The notes: generated by a model from the sequence alone, not told the origin. A stretch of DNA of 36,089 nt from Aliiroseovarius marinus (GCF_004360145.1 NZ_SAIT01000023.1:1-36089), one strand, 5' to 3'. Positions 7,749 to 16,304 are shown, numbered from the stretch's first letter. Made by a program: numbers and translations.

Positions 7749-9739
7749 CCGCCAAGAAACCCAAACTGGACCACGCCCATGTGCGTCGGCTGCTGCAGGA
7801 CATGATCCGCATCCGCCGTTTCGAAGACAAATGCGCCGAGCTGTACACGCAAGAAAAGATCCGCGGCTTCCTGCATCTCTATGACGGGGAAGAGGCCATC
7901 GCGGCAGGGATCATTCCCTGCCTGACCGCAGAAGATCGCGTCGTGGCCACCTACCGCGAACATGGTCATGCGCTTATGCGGGGCGTCTCGATGTCGTCTG
8001 TCATGGCCGAGATGTATGGCAAGGCCGAAGGCTGCTCGGGCGGGCGTGGCGGGTCCATGCACCTCTTTGATGCGGCAACGAACTTCTATGGTGGGAACGC
8101 CATCGTGGGCGGCGGGCTTCCCTTGGCGACGGGCTTGGCGCTGGCCGATCATATGCGGGGCGACCGCGCGGTCACGGCCTGTTTCTTTGGTGAAGGCGCG
8201 GTGGCCGAAGGCGAATTCCACGAATCCATGAACCTTGCCGCCCTGTGGCAGCTTCCGGTTCTGTTCGTCTGCGAAAACAACGGCTACGCGATGGGCACCG
8301 CGCTGGAACGCTCGGAATCCGAGACTGACATCAGTGCCAAGGCCGCCGCTTATGGCGTCGAGGCGCGCGTGGTCGATGGCATGGATATCGTCGCGGTCGA
8401 AGCCGCAGCGATGCACGCGCTGGACCACATTCGCACCACCGGACAGCCGGTATTTCTGGAATGCCGCACCTATCGCTTCCGCCCGCATTCGATGTTCGAC
8501 GCGCAGCTTTACCGCGACAAGGACGAGGTCGAAACGTGGCGTGCAAAAGGACCCATCGTTAGGTTCCAAACCTGGCTTCTGGTCAACGGGCTGATCCACG
8601 AGGACGAGATCGCCGCGATCGAGGCAGAGGTCGCGGCGGAGATAGACGAGGCCGTCGCATTTGCCGAAGCCGGCACGTGGGAGCCCGTCGAGACGCTGAC
8701 CAAGGACGTCATGGCCCCATCGGCCCCTCCGGCTGAGGTCACGGCGCCTTCGGGCACACTGGTCGACACCACCTATCGCGAAGCCGTACGCGCCGCGATC
8801 TCGGACGCGATGACGCGCGACGAGCGGGTCTTCCTGATGGGCGAGGATGTGGGCGCTTATGGTGGCTGCTACGCGGTGTCGAAGGGCTTGATGGAGACGT
8901 TTGGTCCGGATCGCATCCGCGACACGCCCTTGTCCGAGTCCGGCTTCACCGGGGCAGGCATTGGCGCGGCCTGCGCGGGGATGCGCCCGATTGTCGAATT
9001 GATGACGGTCAATTTCAGCCTGCTGGCGCTCGACCAAATCCTGAACACCGCTGCCACCCTGCGCCATATGTCTGGCGGCCAGTTCGGCGTGCCGGTGGTC
9101 ATTCGGATGGCAACCGGTGCGGGTAAGCAATTGGCCGCCCAGCATTCGCACAGCCTTGAGGGCTGGTATGCCCATATCCCGGGCCTGAAGGTGCTCGCCC
9201 CGGCCACGCTGGAAGATGCGCGCGGAATGTTGTGGACCGCCTTGCAGGACCCCGACCCCGTGCTGATTTTCGAGAACGTGATGCTCTACAACCGGGCTGG
9301 CAAGATCGATGAGAACGCAGGGCCTGTCGACATTTCGAAGGCGGCAATCCGTCGGCCGGGCAAGGACGTCACGCTGATCACGTACGGCGGCTCGCTTTAC
9401 AAAACACTCGACGCGGCAGAGGCGCTTGCGAACGACGGGATCGACGCCGAGGTGATCGACCTCAGATCGCTCCGCCCCTTGGATGACGCGACCATCATGA
9501 CGTCGGTCGCCCGCACCCGCCGCGCGATCATCGTGGACGAGGGCTGGCGTAGCGGATCGTTGGCGGCAGAAATCTCGGCGCGGATCACGGAACAGGTGTT
9601 CTGGACGATGGATGCACCGGTCGGCCGGGTCTGCGCCGCAGAAGTGCCGATTCCTTATCCGAAGCACCTTGAGGATGCCTCGATCCCGCAGGTGCCCGCG
9701 ATAGTCGCGGCGGTGAAAGCAACCATGGGGCGCGGGTGA
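7745..9739 (+). CDS. Fused alpha-beta E1 of a 2-oxoacid/acetoin dehydrogenase complex
   Basis: A 664-residue thiamine diphosphate enzyme in which the alpha and beta chains, usually two genes, are one polypeptide. The alpha part (about 1-320) has the ThDP/Mg motif GEGA (149-152) through ENN (177-179) and the RFRPHSM loop (243-249); a Pro/Ala-rich linker runs about 322-338; the beta part (about 340-664) has GEDVGAYGG and the catalytic-region motif QHSHS (465-469). It would decarboxylate a 2-oxoacid (or cleave an acyloin such as acetoin) and acylate the lipoyl group of the E2 encoded next, one base downstream. The sequence resembles PDH-, branched-chain- and acetoin-type E1s and the substrate cannot be read directly. 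No E3 lies beside it, so housekeeping lipoamide dehydrogenase would be needed. GEGA replaces the common GDGA, a conservative change. Confidence 0.87.
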   Translation: MTAKKPKLDHAHVRRLLQDMIRIRRFEDKCAELYTQEKIRGFLHLYDGEEAIAAGIIPCLTAEDRVVATYREHGHALMRGVSMSSVMAEMYGKAEGCSGGRGGSMHLFDAATNFYGGNAIVGGGLPLATGLALADHMRGDRAVTACFFGEGAVAEGEFHESMNLAALWQLPVLFVCENNGYAMGTALERSESETDISAKAAAYGVEARVVDGMDIVAVEAAAMHALDHIRTTGQPVFLECRTYRFRPHSMFDAQLYRDKDEVETWRAKGPIVRFQTWLLVNGLIHEDEIAAIEAEVAAEIDEAVAFAEAGTWEPVETLTKDVMAPSAPPAEVTAPSGTLVDTTYREAVRAAISDAMTRDERVFLMGEDVGAYGGCYAVSKGLMETFGPDRIRDTPLSESGFTGAGIGAACAGMRPIVELMTVNFSLLALDQILNTAATLRHMSGGQFGVPVVIRMATGAGKQLAAQHSHSLEGWYAHIPGLKVLAPATLEDARGMLWTALQDPDPVLIFENVMLYNRAGKIDENAGPVDISKAAIRRPGKDVTLITYGGSLYKTLDAAEALANDGIDAEVIDLRSLRPLDDATIMTSVARTRRAIIVDEGWRSGSLAAEISARITEQVFWTMDAPVGRVCAAEVPIPYPKHLEDASIPQVPAIVAAVKATMGRG

Positions 9740-9740
9740 C

Positions 9741-10895
9741 ATGAGTGTCTTTCGAATGCCTTCGCTGGGTGCGGACATGGAAGCCGGAACACTGGTCGAA
9801 TGGCTGATCAAACCGGGGGACGAGGTGCACCGGGGTGATGTCGTCGCCGTCGTCGAAACGCAGAAAGGCGCGATCGAGATCGAAAGCTTTGAGACCGGCA
9901 TTGTGTCCGAGCTGCTTGCCAACATTGGCCAAACCGTTCCAGTCGGCGAAGAACTGGCGCGGTTCGGCACGGAAGACCCCGTGGCAAGCGCCCCTGCCCC
10001 CGAGCCGCTTGAAGCGCCCGCTGTTGTCGCAAAGCCCCATAAGGCAACGCCACAGGCACCCCCTATCCCCACAACGGACACCCGCGCCAGCCCCGCCGCA
10101 CGTCTTGCGGCACAGGAACGGGGGATCGACCTGTCGACCATAGATGGCAGTGGCCCGGATGGGGCAGTTGTGTTGGCGGATGTCGAGGCACAGGCGCAGA
10201 CCACGCCCACAGCCCCACCGACGAAGGGTGGCTTGTCCGAGATGCGCAAGGCCGTGGCCGCCGCGATGGTGCGTTCCAAACGCGAGATCCCGCATTTCTC
10301 GGTTTCGCACAATATCGACACGCAGCACCTGTCGGAATGGCTGAGCGCGCGTAACGCCGACCGCCCGCCCTCCGAACGCGTTTTACTGGGCGCCGCGATC
10401 GTCAAAGCCACCGCGCTGGCGCTACGCTCGGTCAAGGCCTTGAACGGGCACTTCGCCGAAGATGCGTTCATCCTATCGGACGAGATCAATATCGGCGTTG
10501 CCATCGCCTTGCGAGGCGGCGGTTTGGTAGCCCCCGCGTTGCATCAGACCGACACCATGACGCTGGACGAGGTCATGGCCGACATGCGCGACCTTGTCAC
10601 CCGGGCGCGTGCAGGCCGTTTGCGAGGGTCGGAGATGACCCGTGGGACCCTGACCGTCTCCAGCCTTGGCGAAAAAGGGGCCGAGGCGATGACCGGCGTG
10701 ATCTTTCCCCCGCAGGTCGCCCTTCTGGCCGTCGGCGCCCCTCAGATCCGGCCTTGGGTCTCGGGGGATACGGTTGTGCCACGAGAGGTGACACGTTTCA
10801 CGCTCTCTGCCGACCACCGCGTCTGTGACGGGCGGCAAGGGTCCAAATTCCTGACGACCTTAGAAGACATTCTGTCAAAACCGGAGGAGCTATGA
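9741..10895 (+). CDS. Lipoyl acyltransferase E2 component
   Basis: A 384-residue E2 with one lipoyl domain (about 1-78, lipoyl Lys42 in ETQKGA), an Ala/Pro-rich linker, a peripheral subunit-binding domain (about 116-150) and a trimeric CAT-like acyltransferase domain (about 163-384). The catalytic motif DHRVCDG is intact (His359, Asp363). Family role: receive the acyl group from E1 on lipoate and transfer it to CoA. The lipoyl motif ETQKG differs from the usual ETDKA, a pattern I associate with acetoin-type or atypical complexes. It starts one base after the E1 stop and its last codons overlap the acyl carrier protein start (ATGA at 10892-10895), so E2 and ACP are made together, which suggests they work together. 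Confidence 0.88.
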   Translation: MSVFRMPSLGADMEAGTLVEWLIKPGDEVHRGDVVAVVETQKGAIEIESFETGIVSELLANIGQTVPVGEELARFGTEDPVASAPAPEPLEAPAVVAKPHKATPQAPPIPTTDTRASPAARLAAQERGIDLSTIDGSGPDGAVVLADVEAQAQTTPTAPPTKGGLSEMRKAVAAAMVRSKREIPHFSVSHNIDTQHLSEWLSARNADRPPSERVLLGAAIVKATALALRSVKALNGHFAEDAFILSDEINIGVAIALRGGGLVAPALHQTDTMTLDEVMADMRDLVTRARAGRLRGSEMTRGTLTVSSLGEKGAEAMTGVIFPPQVALLAVGAPQIRPWVSGDTVVPREVTRFTLSADHRVCDGRQGSKFLTTLEDILSKPEEL

Positions 10896-11140
10896 CCGAG
10901 CAAGAGATCCGAGACCTTTTTCTGAATGAGATCAATAAGGTCGCCCCTGACATCGACCCAAGCGACGTGTCGGACGACGATCATCTGCAGGATGACCTCG
11001 AGCTCGACTCGATGGACATCCTGAGTCTGGTCACCGCCCTGGACGCGCGGCTGGGCATATCGATCCCCGAGGCGGACTATCCGCAGATTGAAACGCTAAC
11101 CAAAGCGGTTCGGTATCTGGCAGGCAAGCTGGCCGGATAA
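10892..11140 (+). CDS. Stand-alone acyl carrier protein
   Basis: An acidic 82-residue carrier protein with the phosphopantetheine attachment serine in LDSMD (Ser40) and the helix pattern of the PP-binding family. The strong site GGAGG (about 10881-10886) inside the end of the E2 gene and the ATGA overlap support translational coupling. It is not the housekeeping AcpP: that protein normally lies in fab clusters and has the DSLD motif, whereas this one has DSMD and differs throughout. In this setting it may be loaded by the upstream acyl-CoA synthetase-like protein or accept an acyl group from E2. That partner assignment is inference from gene order. Confidence 0.85.
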   Translation: MTEQEIRDLFLNEINKVAPDIDPSDVSDDDHLQDDLELDSMDILSLVTALDARLGISIPEADYPQIETLTKAVRYLAGKLAG

Positions 11141-11181
11141 GGGCGGCCAGCGCGACCTGCCGGGTGTTCCCGCCAGTGCGT

Positions 11182-11220
11182 TTGACTCAGCACACACTTT
11201 CAAGCTTACTGTCATGACAG
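11182..11220 (+). promoter_or_regulatory. Operator-like palindrome and weak promoter before the amidohydrolase
   Basis: CTGTCATGACAG at 11209-11220 is a perfect 12-bp palindrome in the 152-base gap between the carrier protein and amidohydrolase genes. A -35-like TTGACT lies at 11182-11187, and the palindrome would overlap a weak -10 at the normal spacing, as a repressor site would. The regulator is unknown. Confidence 0.4.
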
Positions 11221-11292
11221 AGGCGGTTCTTGCCCCGTTTTCCATCGCCTCTGCCAATCCCTTCTGAGACGGGCTGATCAAAAGGGGCAAAC

Positions 11293-12627
11293 ATGACCGA
11301 AATCCTACTTCGAAATGCCGACACCATCCTGACGATGGATGACACAAGGACCGAGCTGTCGGGCGCGGATATCCGCGTGCGCGATGGTGTTATCACCGAG
11401 ATCGGCACCGGACTGACAAGCAACGGCGACATCCATGACGCGCGTGGATGCGTGGTGACGCCCGGGCTGGTGAACACGCACCATCACCTCTATCAAACCC
11501 TGACCCGCGCGGTGCCGGGCGGACAGGATGCTTTGCTGTTTGGCTGGCTTCAGACGCTCTATCCAATCTGGTCCCGTTTTGGTCCGGAAGAGATGTTTAT
11601 CTCGGCCCAAGTCGGGCTGGCCGAACTGGCGCTGTCCGGATGCACGCTCAGCTCTGATCACCTGTATCTCTACCCCAATGGCGCGCGCCTTGATGACACA
11701 ATCGCTGCCGCGCAAGAGGTTGGGCTGCGCTTCCACCCGACGCGCGGGTCGATGAGCATCGGAGAAAGCGACGGAGGGTTGCCCCCGGACAGTCTGGTCG
11801 AGAAGGAAAGCGCCATTCTGGAGGACTCGATCCGCGTGGTCGATGCCTTCCACGATCCCCGCGAGGGCGCGATGGTGCGTGTGGGTCTGGCGCCGTGCTC
11901 GCCATTTTCTGTCAGCCGAGACCTCATGCGCGACGCCGCCCTGCTGGCGCGGGACAAGGGCGTCATGCTGCATACCCATCTGGCCGAAAACGACGAAGAC
12001 ATTGCCTATTCGCTCGAAAAATTCGGCTGCCGCCCCGGTCAATATGCCGAGGACCTTGGCTGGACCGGCGACGACGTCTGGCACGCCCATTGCGTGAAAC
12101 TGGATGGGCAAGAGATTGACCTCTTTGCCCGCAGCAAGACCGGTGTTGCGCACTGCCCGTGCTCGAACTGCCGGTTGGGCAGCGGGATCGCGCCGGTGCG
12201 TCAGATGCGCGATGCGGGTGTGCCGGTGGGGCTGGGTGTCGATGGATCCGCCAGTAATGATGCGGGGAACCTGATCTTGGAAGCGCGGCAATCCATGCTG
12301 TTGCAGCGCGTCGCAAATGGGGCAGACGCCATGTCTGCCCGCGAAGCGCTTGAGATCGCAACCCGGGGCGGCGCAGATGTTCTAGGGCGCCGTGATTGCG
12401 GACGGCTTGCTGTGGGCAAACGGGCGGACATCGCGGTTTGGGACGTGTCCGGTATCGAAAGCGCAGGTAGCTGGGATCCCGCCGCCCTGCTTCTTGCCGG
12501 TCCAACGCGGGTCAAACATCTGTTCGTCGAAGGGCGGCAGATCGTGCGGGATGGCCACATGACGACCGTAGACTTGCCCAAAGTGATCGAGCGCCAAAAC
12601 CAGATGGCCTTGACGCTCCAGACGTAA
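11293..12627 (+). CDS. 8-oxoguanine deaminase-like amidohydrolase
   Basis: A 444-residue metal-dependent hydrolase of the AtzF/TrzN/guanine deaminase (amidohydrolase) superfamily. The metal-binding HxH is at 63-65 (NTHHHLYQTL), with later ligand regions LHTHLAEN, AHCVKLD and the aspartate motif GVDGSASND. The NTHHHLYQTLTRAVP and SDHLYLYPNGA stretches closely resemble the Pseudomonas 8-oxoguanine deaminase group (product urate plus ammonia); hydroxyatrazine-type hydrolases (AtzB) are related, so substrate is assigned by similarity only. The ATG at 11293 follows AAAGGGG. It is probably transcribed from its own promoter in the 152-base gap, although read-through from the carrier protein gene is possible. 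It converges on the acyl-CoA dehydrogenase gene. Confidence 0.78.
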   Translation: MTEILLRNADTILTMDDTRTELSGADIRVRDGVITEIGTGLTSNGDIHDARGCVVTPGLVNTHHHLYQTLTRAVPGGQDALLFGWLQTLYPIWSRFGPEEMFISAQVGLAELALSGCTLSSDHLYLYPNGARLDDTIAAAQEVGLRFHPTRGSMSIGESDGGLPPDSLVEKESAILEDSIRVVDAFHDPREGAMVRVGLAPCSPFSVSRDLMRDAALLARDKGVMLHTHLAENDEDIAYSLEKFGCRPGQYAEDLGWTGDDVWHAHCVKLDGQEIDLFARSKTGVAHCPCSNCRLGSGIAPVRQMRDAGVPVGLGVDGSASNDAGNLILEARQSMLLQRVANGADAMSAREALEIATRGGADVLGRRDCGRLAVGKRADIAVWDVSGIESAGSWDPAALLLAGPTRVKHLFVEGRQIVRDGHMTTVDLPKVIERQNQMALTLQT

Positions 12628-12635
12628 AGCGAGGC

Positions 12636-12655
12636 GCCATGTCGTTCGACATGGC
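12636..12655. terminator. Hairpin between convergent genes
   Basis: GCCATGTCG (12636-12644) and CGACATGGC (12647-12655) form a perfect inverted repeat, an 8-bp stem with a GTTC-type tetraloop in RNA. There is no T-run, but its position between two convergent stop codons supports a bidirectional termination or mRNA 3'-end role. Confidence 0.6.
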
Positions 12656-12673
12656 ACCACTATCTGTCAGGTA

Positions 12674-13819
12674 TTAGCGGGGGCCGGGATTGGCGATCAG
12701 ATCCCGCGCAATCACAAGGCGCTGAATGTCGCTGGTGCCTTCATAGATCTGCGCCACGCGGACATCGCGGTAAATCCGCTCGACCGGGTAGTCGCTCAGA
12801 TAGCCGTAGCCGCCAAAGGTCTGGATCGCGGCCGAGCAGACCTCTTCCGCCATTTCCGTGGCGAACAGTTTCGCCATCGAGGCTTCACGCAGCGCGGGCA
12901 AACCAGCGTCACGACGGCGGGCGGCATGCTGCACCAGTTGACGTGCGGCTTCGACCTTTGTGGCCATATCCGCCAGACGGAACCCAACCGCTTGGTGCTG
13001 AGCGATTTCCTTGCCGAACGCCTTGCGCTCCTGCGCATACTCGATGGCCAGCTCCAGCGATTTCCGCGCCATACCAACCGCTTGCGAGGCAATCCCGATG
13101 CGCCCGCCCTCAAGGTTCGCTAGGGCGATTTTATAGCCTTCGCCTTCAGCGCCCAGTAGATTTTCCTTAGGAATGCGCATGTCCTCAAACGACAGCTGGC
13201 AGGTGTCCGACGAATGCAGACCCAGCTTTTCCTCAACCCGAACAACCTCGTATCCGGGGGTGTCGGTCTCGACGATAAAGGCACTGATGCCCTTCGATCC
13301 GGCATCCTTGTCAGTCACGGCGAACACGATGATCACTTTGCCGTTCTTACCCGAAGAAATGAATTGCTTCGCGCCGTTCAGCACATAGTGATCGCCGTCC
13401 AGAACCGCAGTGGTGCGCAGTTTCGACGCGTCCGATCCGGCCTGAGGTTCGGTCAGGGCAAATCCGCCGATCCACTCGCCGCTGGCCAGTTTCGGCAGGT
13501 ATTTCTGCTTCTGCTCTTCGGTGCCGTATTTCACGATGGGTCCACACCCGACCGAGCTGTGCACGGACAAGATCGTCGAGCACGCACCGTCTCCAGCAGC
13601 AACTTCCTCGACCACGCTTGCATAGGTCACGGCATCCAGTTCGATCCCGCCATACTCTTCCGGGACCAGCATGCCCAAGAAGCCCAGCTCGCCCATCTCG
13701 GTCAGCTGTTCGCGGGGGAAGTTGCCGGTGCGATCACGTTCTTCCGCGCCGGGCCACAGGCGGTCCTGAGCGAACTGCGCAGCCATGTCGCGAATGGCGG
13801 ATTGGGTTTCGTCAAGCAT
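12674..13819 (-). CDS. Acyl-CoA dehydrogenase
   Basis: A 381-residue FAD-dependent acyl-CoA dehydrogenase, introducing the 2,3 double bond into an acyl-CoA and passing electrons to ETF. The order is N-terminal helical, middle beta (FALTEPQAGSD signature near 133-143) and C-terminal helical domain, with the signature QIFGGYGY-like TFGGYGY and catalytic-base region IYEGTSDIQR (Glu360). Short/branched-chain substrates are most likely from size and signature, but this cannot be fixed. The ATG at 13819 has GGAG at 13830-13827 seven bases upstream; a longer frame to 13855 lacks such support. The gene diverges from an AraC-type regulator across 126 bases and is its probable target. Confidence 0.88.
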   Translation of the reverse strand: MLDETQSAIRDMAAQFAQDRLWPGAEERDRTGNFPREQLTEMGELGFLGMLVPEEYGGIELDAVTYASVVEEVAAGDGACSTILSVHSSVGCGPIVKYGTEEQKQKYLPKLASGEWIGGFALTEPQAGSDASKLRTTAVLDGDHYVLNGAKQFISSGKNGKVIIVFAVTDKDAGSKGISAFIVETDTPGYEVVRVEEKLGLHSSDTCQLSFEDMRIPKENLLGAEGEGYKIALANLEGGRIGIASQAVGMARKSLELAIEYAQERKAFGKEIAQHQAVGFRLADMATKVEAARQLVQHAARRRDAGLPALREASMAKLFATEMAEEVCSAAIQTFGGYGYLSDYPVERIYRDVRVAQIYEGTSDIQRLVIARDLIANPGPR

Positions 13820-13885
13820 GTCATGTCTCCTATCTGCCGACTGGTCTTGGCCCACGGCGAATCCGGGCGGGTTGGATCGGGACTA

Positions 13886-13905
13886 TACAATTGAAGAAAG
13901 TTGTA
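13886..13905. promoter_or_regulatory. Imperfect inverted repeat in divergent promoter region
   Basis: TACAATT (13886-13892) and AGTTGTA (13899-13905) form an inverted repeat with one mismatch in the 126-base space between the acyl-CoA dehydrogenase and the AraC-type regulator. It is a candidate operator for that regulator or part of the overlapping promoters. Confidence 0.3.
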
Positions 13906-13945
13906 AGCGATGCCAGTATCTTTCACATAACTGACAGGAAATGCC

Positions 13946-14932
13946 ATGCCGAAAACCAGCACCATCCCCCGCGCCTTCGTGAACGAAGCGATCGACTGTG
14001 GGCGCAACGCCGGGGTAGATATGGACGCCCTGCTGGGCAGCCTTGGCATCACGCCCGAGGATCTAAGCCAGCTAACAGCGGCTCAGTTCGGTCAGATCTG
14101 GTTGGAGCTGTCCTTTCGCATGCAGGACGAGTTCTTCGGCCTTGCCGCCCGCCCCATGCGCCCGGGCAGTTTTACTATTCTGGGTCATGCCACCCGCCAC
14201 GCCCCTACCCTTGAGGTCGCGATGGCGCGCGCGCTGCGTTTCTTGACGATCGTTTTAGAGGATCCGGCGGGCAAGCTAAGCATCGAGGGCCGACAGGCCA
14301 TCGTCTCGCTGTCCGAACATGGCCCGGTCAAATCGGCCTTCTCGTACCGGCTCTATTTCACCATTCTGCATGCGCTGAATTGCTGGCTGATCGGCACGCG
14401 CATCCCCATTCGGCACATCCAGTTTCCCTGTGCCGAACCCGCATGGACCAACGACTACGGCGACTTTTTTGGGGTGCCCGTCCAGTTCAACGCGGACTGC
14501 GCTCAGATGGTCATTGAACGGAAATACTTGCGAAAGCCGATCAACCGGTCTGACCGCGCGTTGAAGCAGTTTTTGAAGTCCGCGCCGACCGCCTTCCTGA
14601 CCGGCTATCGCCACGGGGACGGCATCAAGGCGCAGATCATCAAAGAGCTGTCGGCGGGCACAACAGACGCCTGGGACAGCGTGGACGCGATGGCCGCGAA
14701 GCTGGGCATGTCCACCTCGACCCTGCATCGGCGCCTCAAAGAAGAAGGCCAGAGCTTTGGCGAGATCAAGGAAGAGCGCCGCCGCAATCTTGCGATCTCG
14801 CTTCTGAAGAAAACCGACCTTCCCGTGTCCGAGATCGCCCGTCAGGTGGGCTATGCCGAACCCAGCGCGTTTTTCCGCGCGTTCAATCGGTGGTTCGGCA
14901 CCACGCCAAGTGCAATCCGAAGCCGGGGATGA
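13946..14932 (+). CDS. AraC-family transcriptional regulator
   Basis: A 328-residue regulator with an N-terminal Arabinose_bd-type sensor domain (about residues 15-205) and a C-terminal double helix-turn-helix AraC domain (about 228-328). The AraC signature VSEIARQVGYAEPSAFFRAFNRWFG is clear in the last 50 residues. The size and the N-terminal domain match the OruR/PhbR-like group rather than small AraC proteins. It is divergent from the acyl-CoA dehydrogenase and probably controls that gene in response to an organic acid or its thioester. The ligand is unknown. Its stop is 12 bases from the stop of the convergent DUF2478 gene with no obvious terminator between. Confidence 0.85.
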   Translation: MPKTSTIPRAFVNEAIDCGRNAGVDMDALLGSLGITPEDLSQLTAAQFGQIWLELSFRMQDEFFGLAARPMRPGSFTILGHATRHAPTLEVAMARALRFLTIVLEDPAGKLSIEGRQAIVSLSEHGPVKSAFSYRLYFTILHALNCWLIGTRIPIRHIQFPCAEPAWTNDYGDFFGVPVQFNADCAQMVIERKYLRKPINRSDRALKQFLKSAPTAFLTGYRHGDGIKAQIIKELSAGTTDAWDSVDAMAAKLGMSTSTLHRRLKEEGQSFGEIKEERRRNLAISLLKKTDLPVSEIARQVGYAEPSAFFRAFNRWFGTTPSAIRSRG

Positions 14933-14944
14933 CCTGCCCGCGCG

Positions 14945-15463
14945 TTAGGCGCATTTCAAGTCGTTGGATTGCTCCAGAAACCAGCCTTCCAGCGCGGCGA
15001 TGTTGCCGTCGAGTTGGGTGGCCATGCCTGCCGTGTAGGCCTCAAACGCCTCGCGGTTCAGGTCATTGAGGCCGACCAACACCGGAATATCGTCCGCAAG
15101 CGCCTTGGCAATCACATCGCGAAACCCGCGCCCGTCGGCCTCTTGTTTGCCGAACTTGTTGATGATCAGGCAGTCAATGCCTTTGGTCAATTCAGCCTCG
15201 GCCAACCCGACCGATGCCTCAAGCGCGCCTGCATCCAGCCGACACCCGCGTGAGTTCTGTCCAAGGTTCTGCGAGATGCGCAGGACGGGGCCTTCGGGCA
15301 GCACTTTGACGTCCATGTCGCATGGCCCGTCATAGTCGCGCTCGGTGTTGATCTGGACAATGCCGCCCAGACGCCAGCCGTACGAGGCCAGCCGGTTCGC
15401 CAATTCCAGCAGCAACTCATCGGTGTCACCGCGGCCCGTGGACATCGTGTAGGCAATCTTCAT
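14945..15463 (-). CDS. DUF2478-family protein at the end of the nar operon
   Basis: A 172-residue soluble protein of a family (DUF2478) that I associate with molybdenum-enzyme and nitrogen-metabolism loci in alphaproteobacteria and which is thought to be NTPase-like. The N-terminus (IAYTMSTGRGDTDELL) looks like a degenerate phosphate-binding loop without the canonical GKS/T, so nucleotide hydrolysis is doubtful. The GGIVQINTERDYDG and LIINKFGKQEADGRGFR segments are characteristic. AAGGAA lies a few bases before the ATG at 15463. It is 34 bases after the PPIase gene and appears to be the last gene of the nitrate reductase transcript. A role in molybdenum cofactor handling or maturation is inference. 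Confidence 0.72.
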   Translation of the reverse strand: MKIAYTMSTGRGDTDELLLELANRLASYGWRLGGIVQINTERDYDGPCDMDVKVLPEGPVLRISQNLGQNSRGCRLDAGALEASVGLAEAELTKGIDCLIINKFGKQEADGRGFRDVIAKALADDIPVLVGLNDLNREAFEAYTAGMATQLDGNIAALEGWFLEQSNDLKCA

Positions 15464-15497
15464 GTCATTTCCTTTCCGTGGACGTGATCCCGTTGGA

Positions 15498-16298
15498 TCA
15501 CTCCACCGGTTTCAAATCCGCGCCTGTGATCTCGGCCTTGGCGGCAAGTTCGGCCACGAAAGCGCGTGCGCCTTTCGCCCATGCGGCTTTTTCCATCGCC
15601 TCGGCAATGCGCGGTTGAACTGTGTGATACGGCAGTTCCGCTCCGTCTTCGGCGGCATCCATCCGGATGATGTGCCAGCCGTGGCGGGTCAGAACGGGTT
15701 CGTTCGTAATCTCTCCGCTTGCGAGTCCGCGCAGCGCTTTTTCGAACTCGGGCACGGTGTCGCCCGGTCCAAGCTGGCCCAGCACCCCGCCCGAGGATTT
15801 GGAGCCGCAATCGCTGTGCTCTTCGGCGATATGCGCGAACTTGCGCGGGTTTGCGATCACGGCGGCCAGCACCTGATCGGCGCGGGCTTTTGCAGCGTCT
15901 GTTTCGGCCTGATCACGCGGGTCGCAGGCGATCAGGATGTGTGAGACCTCCCAAAGCGGCGGCGCACGAAAACGGGATGGGTCGCGGGACCATTCGGCCT
16001 GCACAGCGTCTTCGCCGGGTGCTGCGACCTCGACTTCGGTTTCGAGAAGGCCCCGGATCAGGGCCTCCTCGTCTGTTTCAAAGCGGCCCCGAGCGACCTC
16101 AGCCGGCTCGGCCGTGATCTGGCGCTTGCGGGCTTCTTGCAAAAGAAGGGTCCGCACGGCGACAGCATTCGCTGCCTTGCGCCAAGCGATGCCGGGCTTG
16201 CCGGTGGGGGCGTCGTGGTTCTGCGCCTCGGCGGCGACAACCGCATGAGGGACGGTTTCACCATTGACGACGAGATCGGGGAACAAGGCCGCATTCAT
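15498..16298 (-). CDS. Parvulin-type peptidyl-prolyl isomerase (nar-linked)
   Basis: A 266-residue protein with a PpiC/rotamase domain at about residues 115-215 (HIL, FAHIAEEHSDCGSKSSGGVLGQLGPGD, FEKALRGL and the RHGWHII end are the parvulin landmarks). There is no signal peptide, so it should act in the cytoplasm, unlike SurA/PrsA. The N-terminal part is NifM-like helical. A PpiC-type gene directly after narI is also known in Pseudomonas nar clusters, suggesting a chaperone role in assembly of cytoplasmic NarGH. GGAG precedes the ATG at 16298 and lies across the narI stop, so it is translated from the nar message. Confidence 0.83.
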   Translation of the reverse strand: MNAALFPDLVVNGETVPHAVVAAEAQNHDAPTGKPGIAWRKAANAVAVRTLLLQEARKRQITAEPAEVARGRFETDEEALIRGLLETEVEVAAPGEDAVQAEWSRDPSRFRAPPLWEVSHILIACDPRDQAETDAAKARADQVLAAVIANPRKFAHIAEEHSDCGSKSSGGVLGQLGPGDTVPEFEKALRGLASGEITNEPVLTRHGWHIIRMDAAEDGAELPYHTVQPRIAEAMEKAAWAKGARAFVAELAAKAEITGADLKPVE

Positions 16299-16304
16299 GG
16301 TCTT

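Noticed and set aside
7523-10504. A 993-codon open frame on the minus strand opposite the E1 and E2 genes
   Set aside because: It lies over genes with intact catalytic motifs, has a low-complexity Arg/Ala/Ser/Gly/Pro-rich translation with no known domain, and is explained by high-GC codon bias on the real strand.
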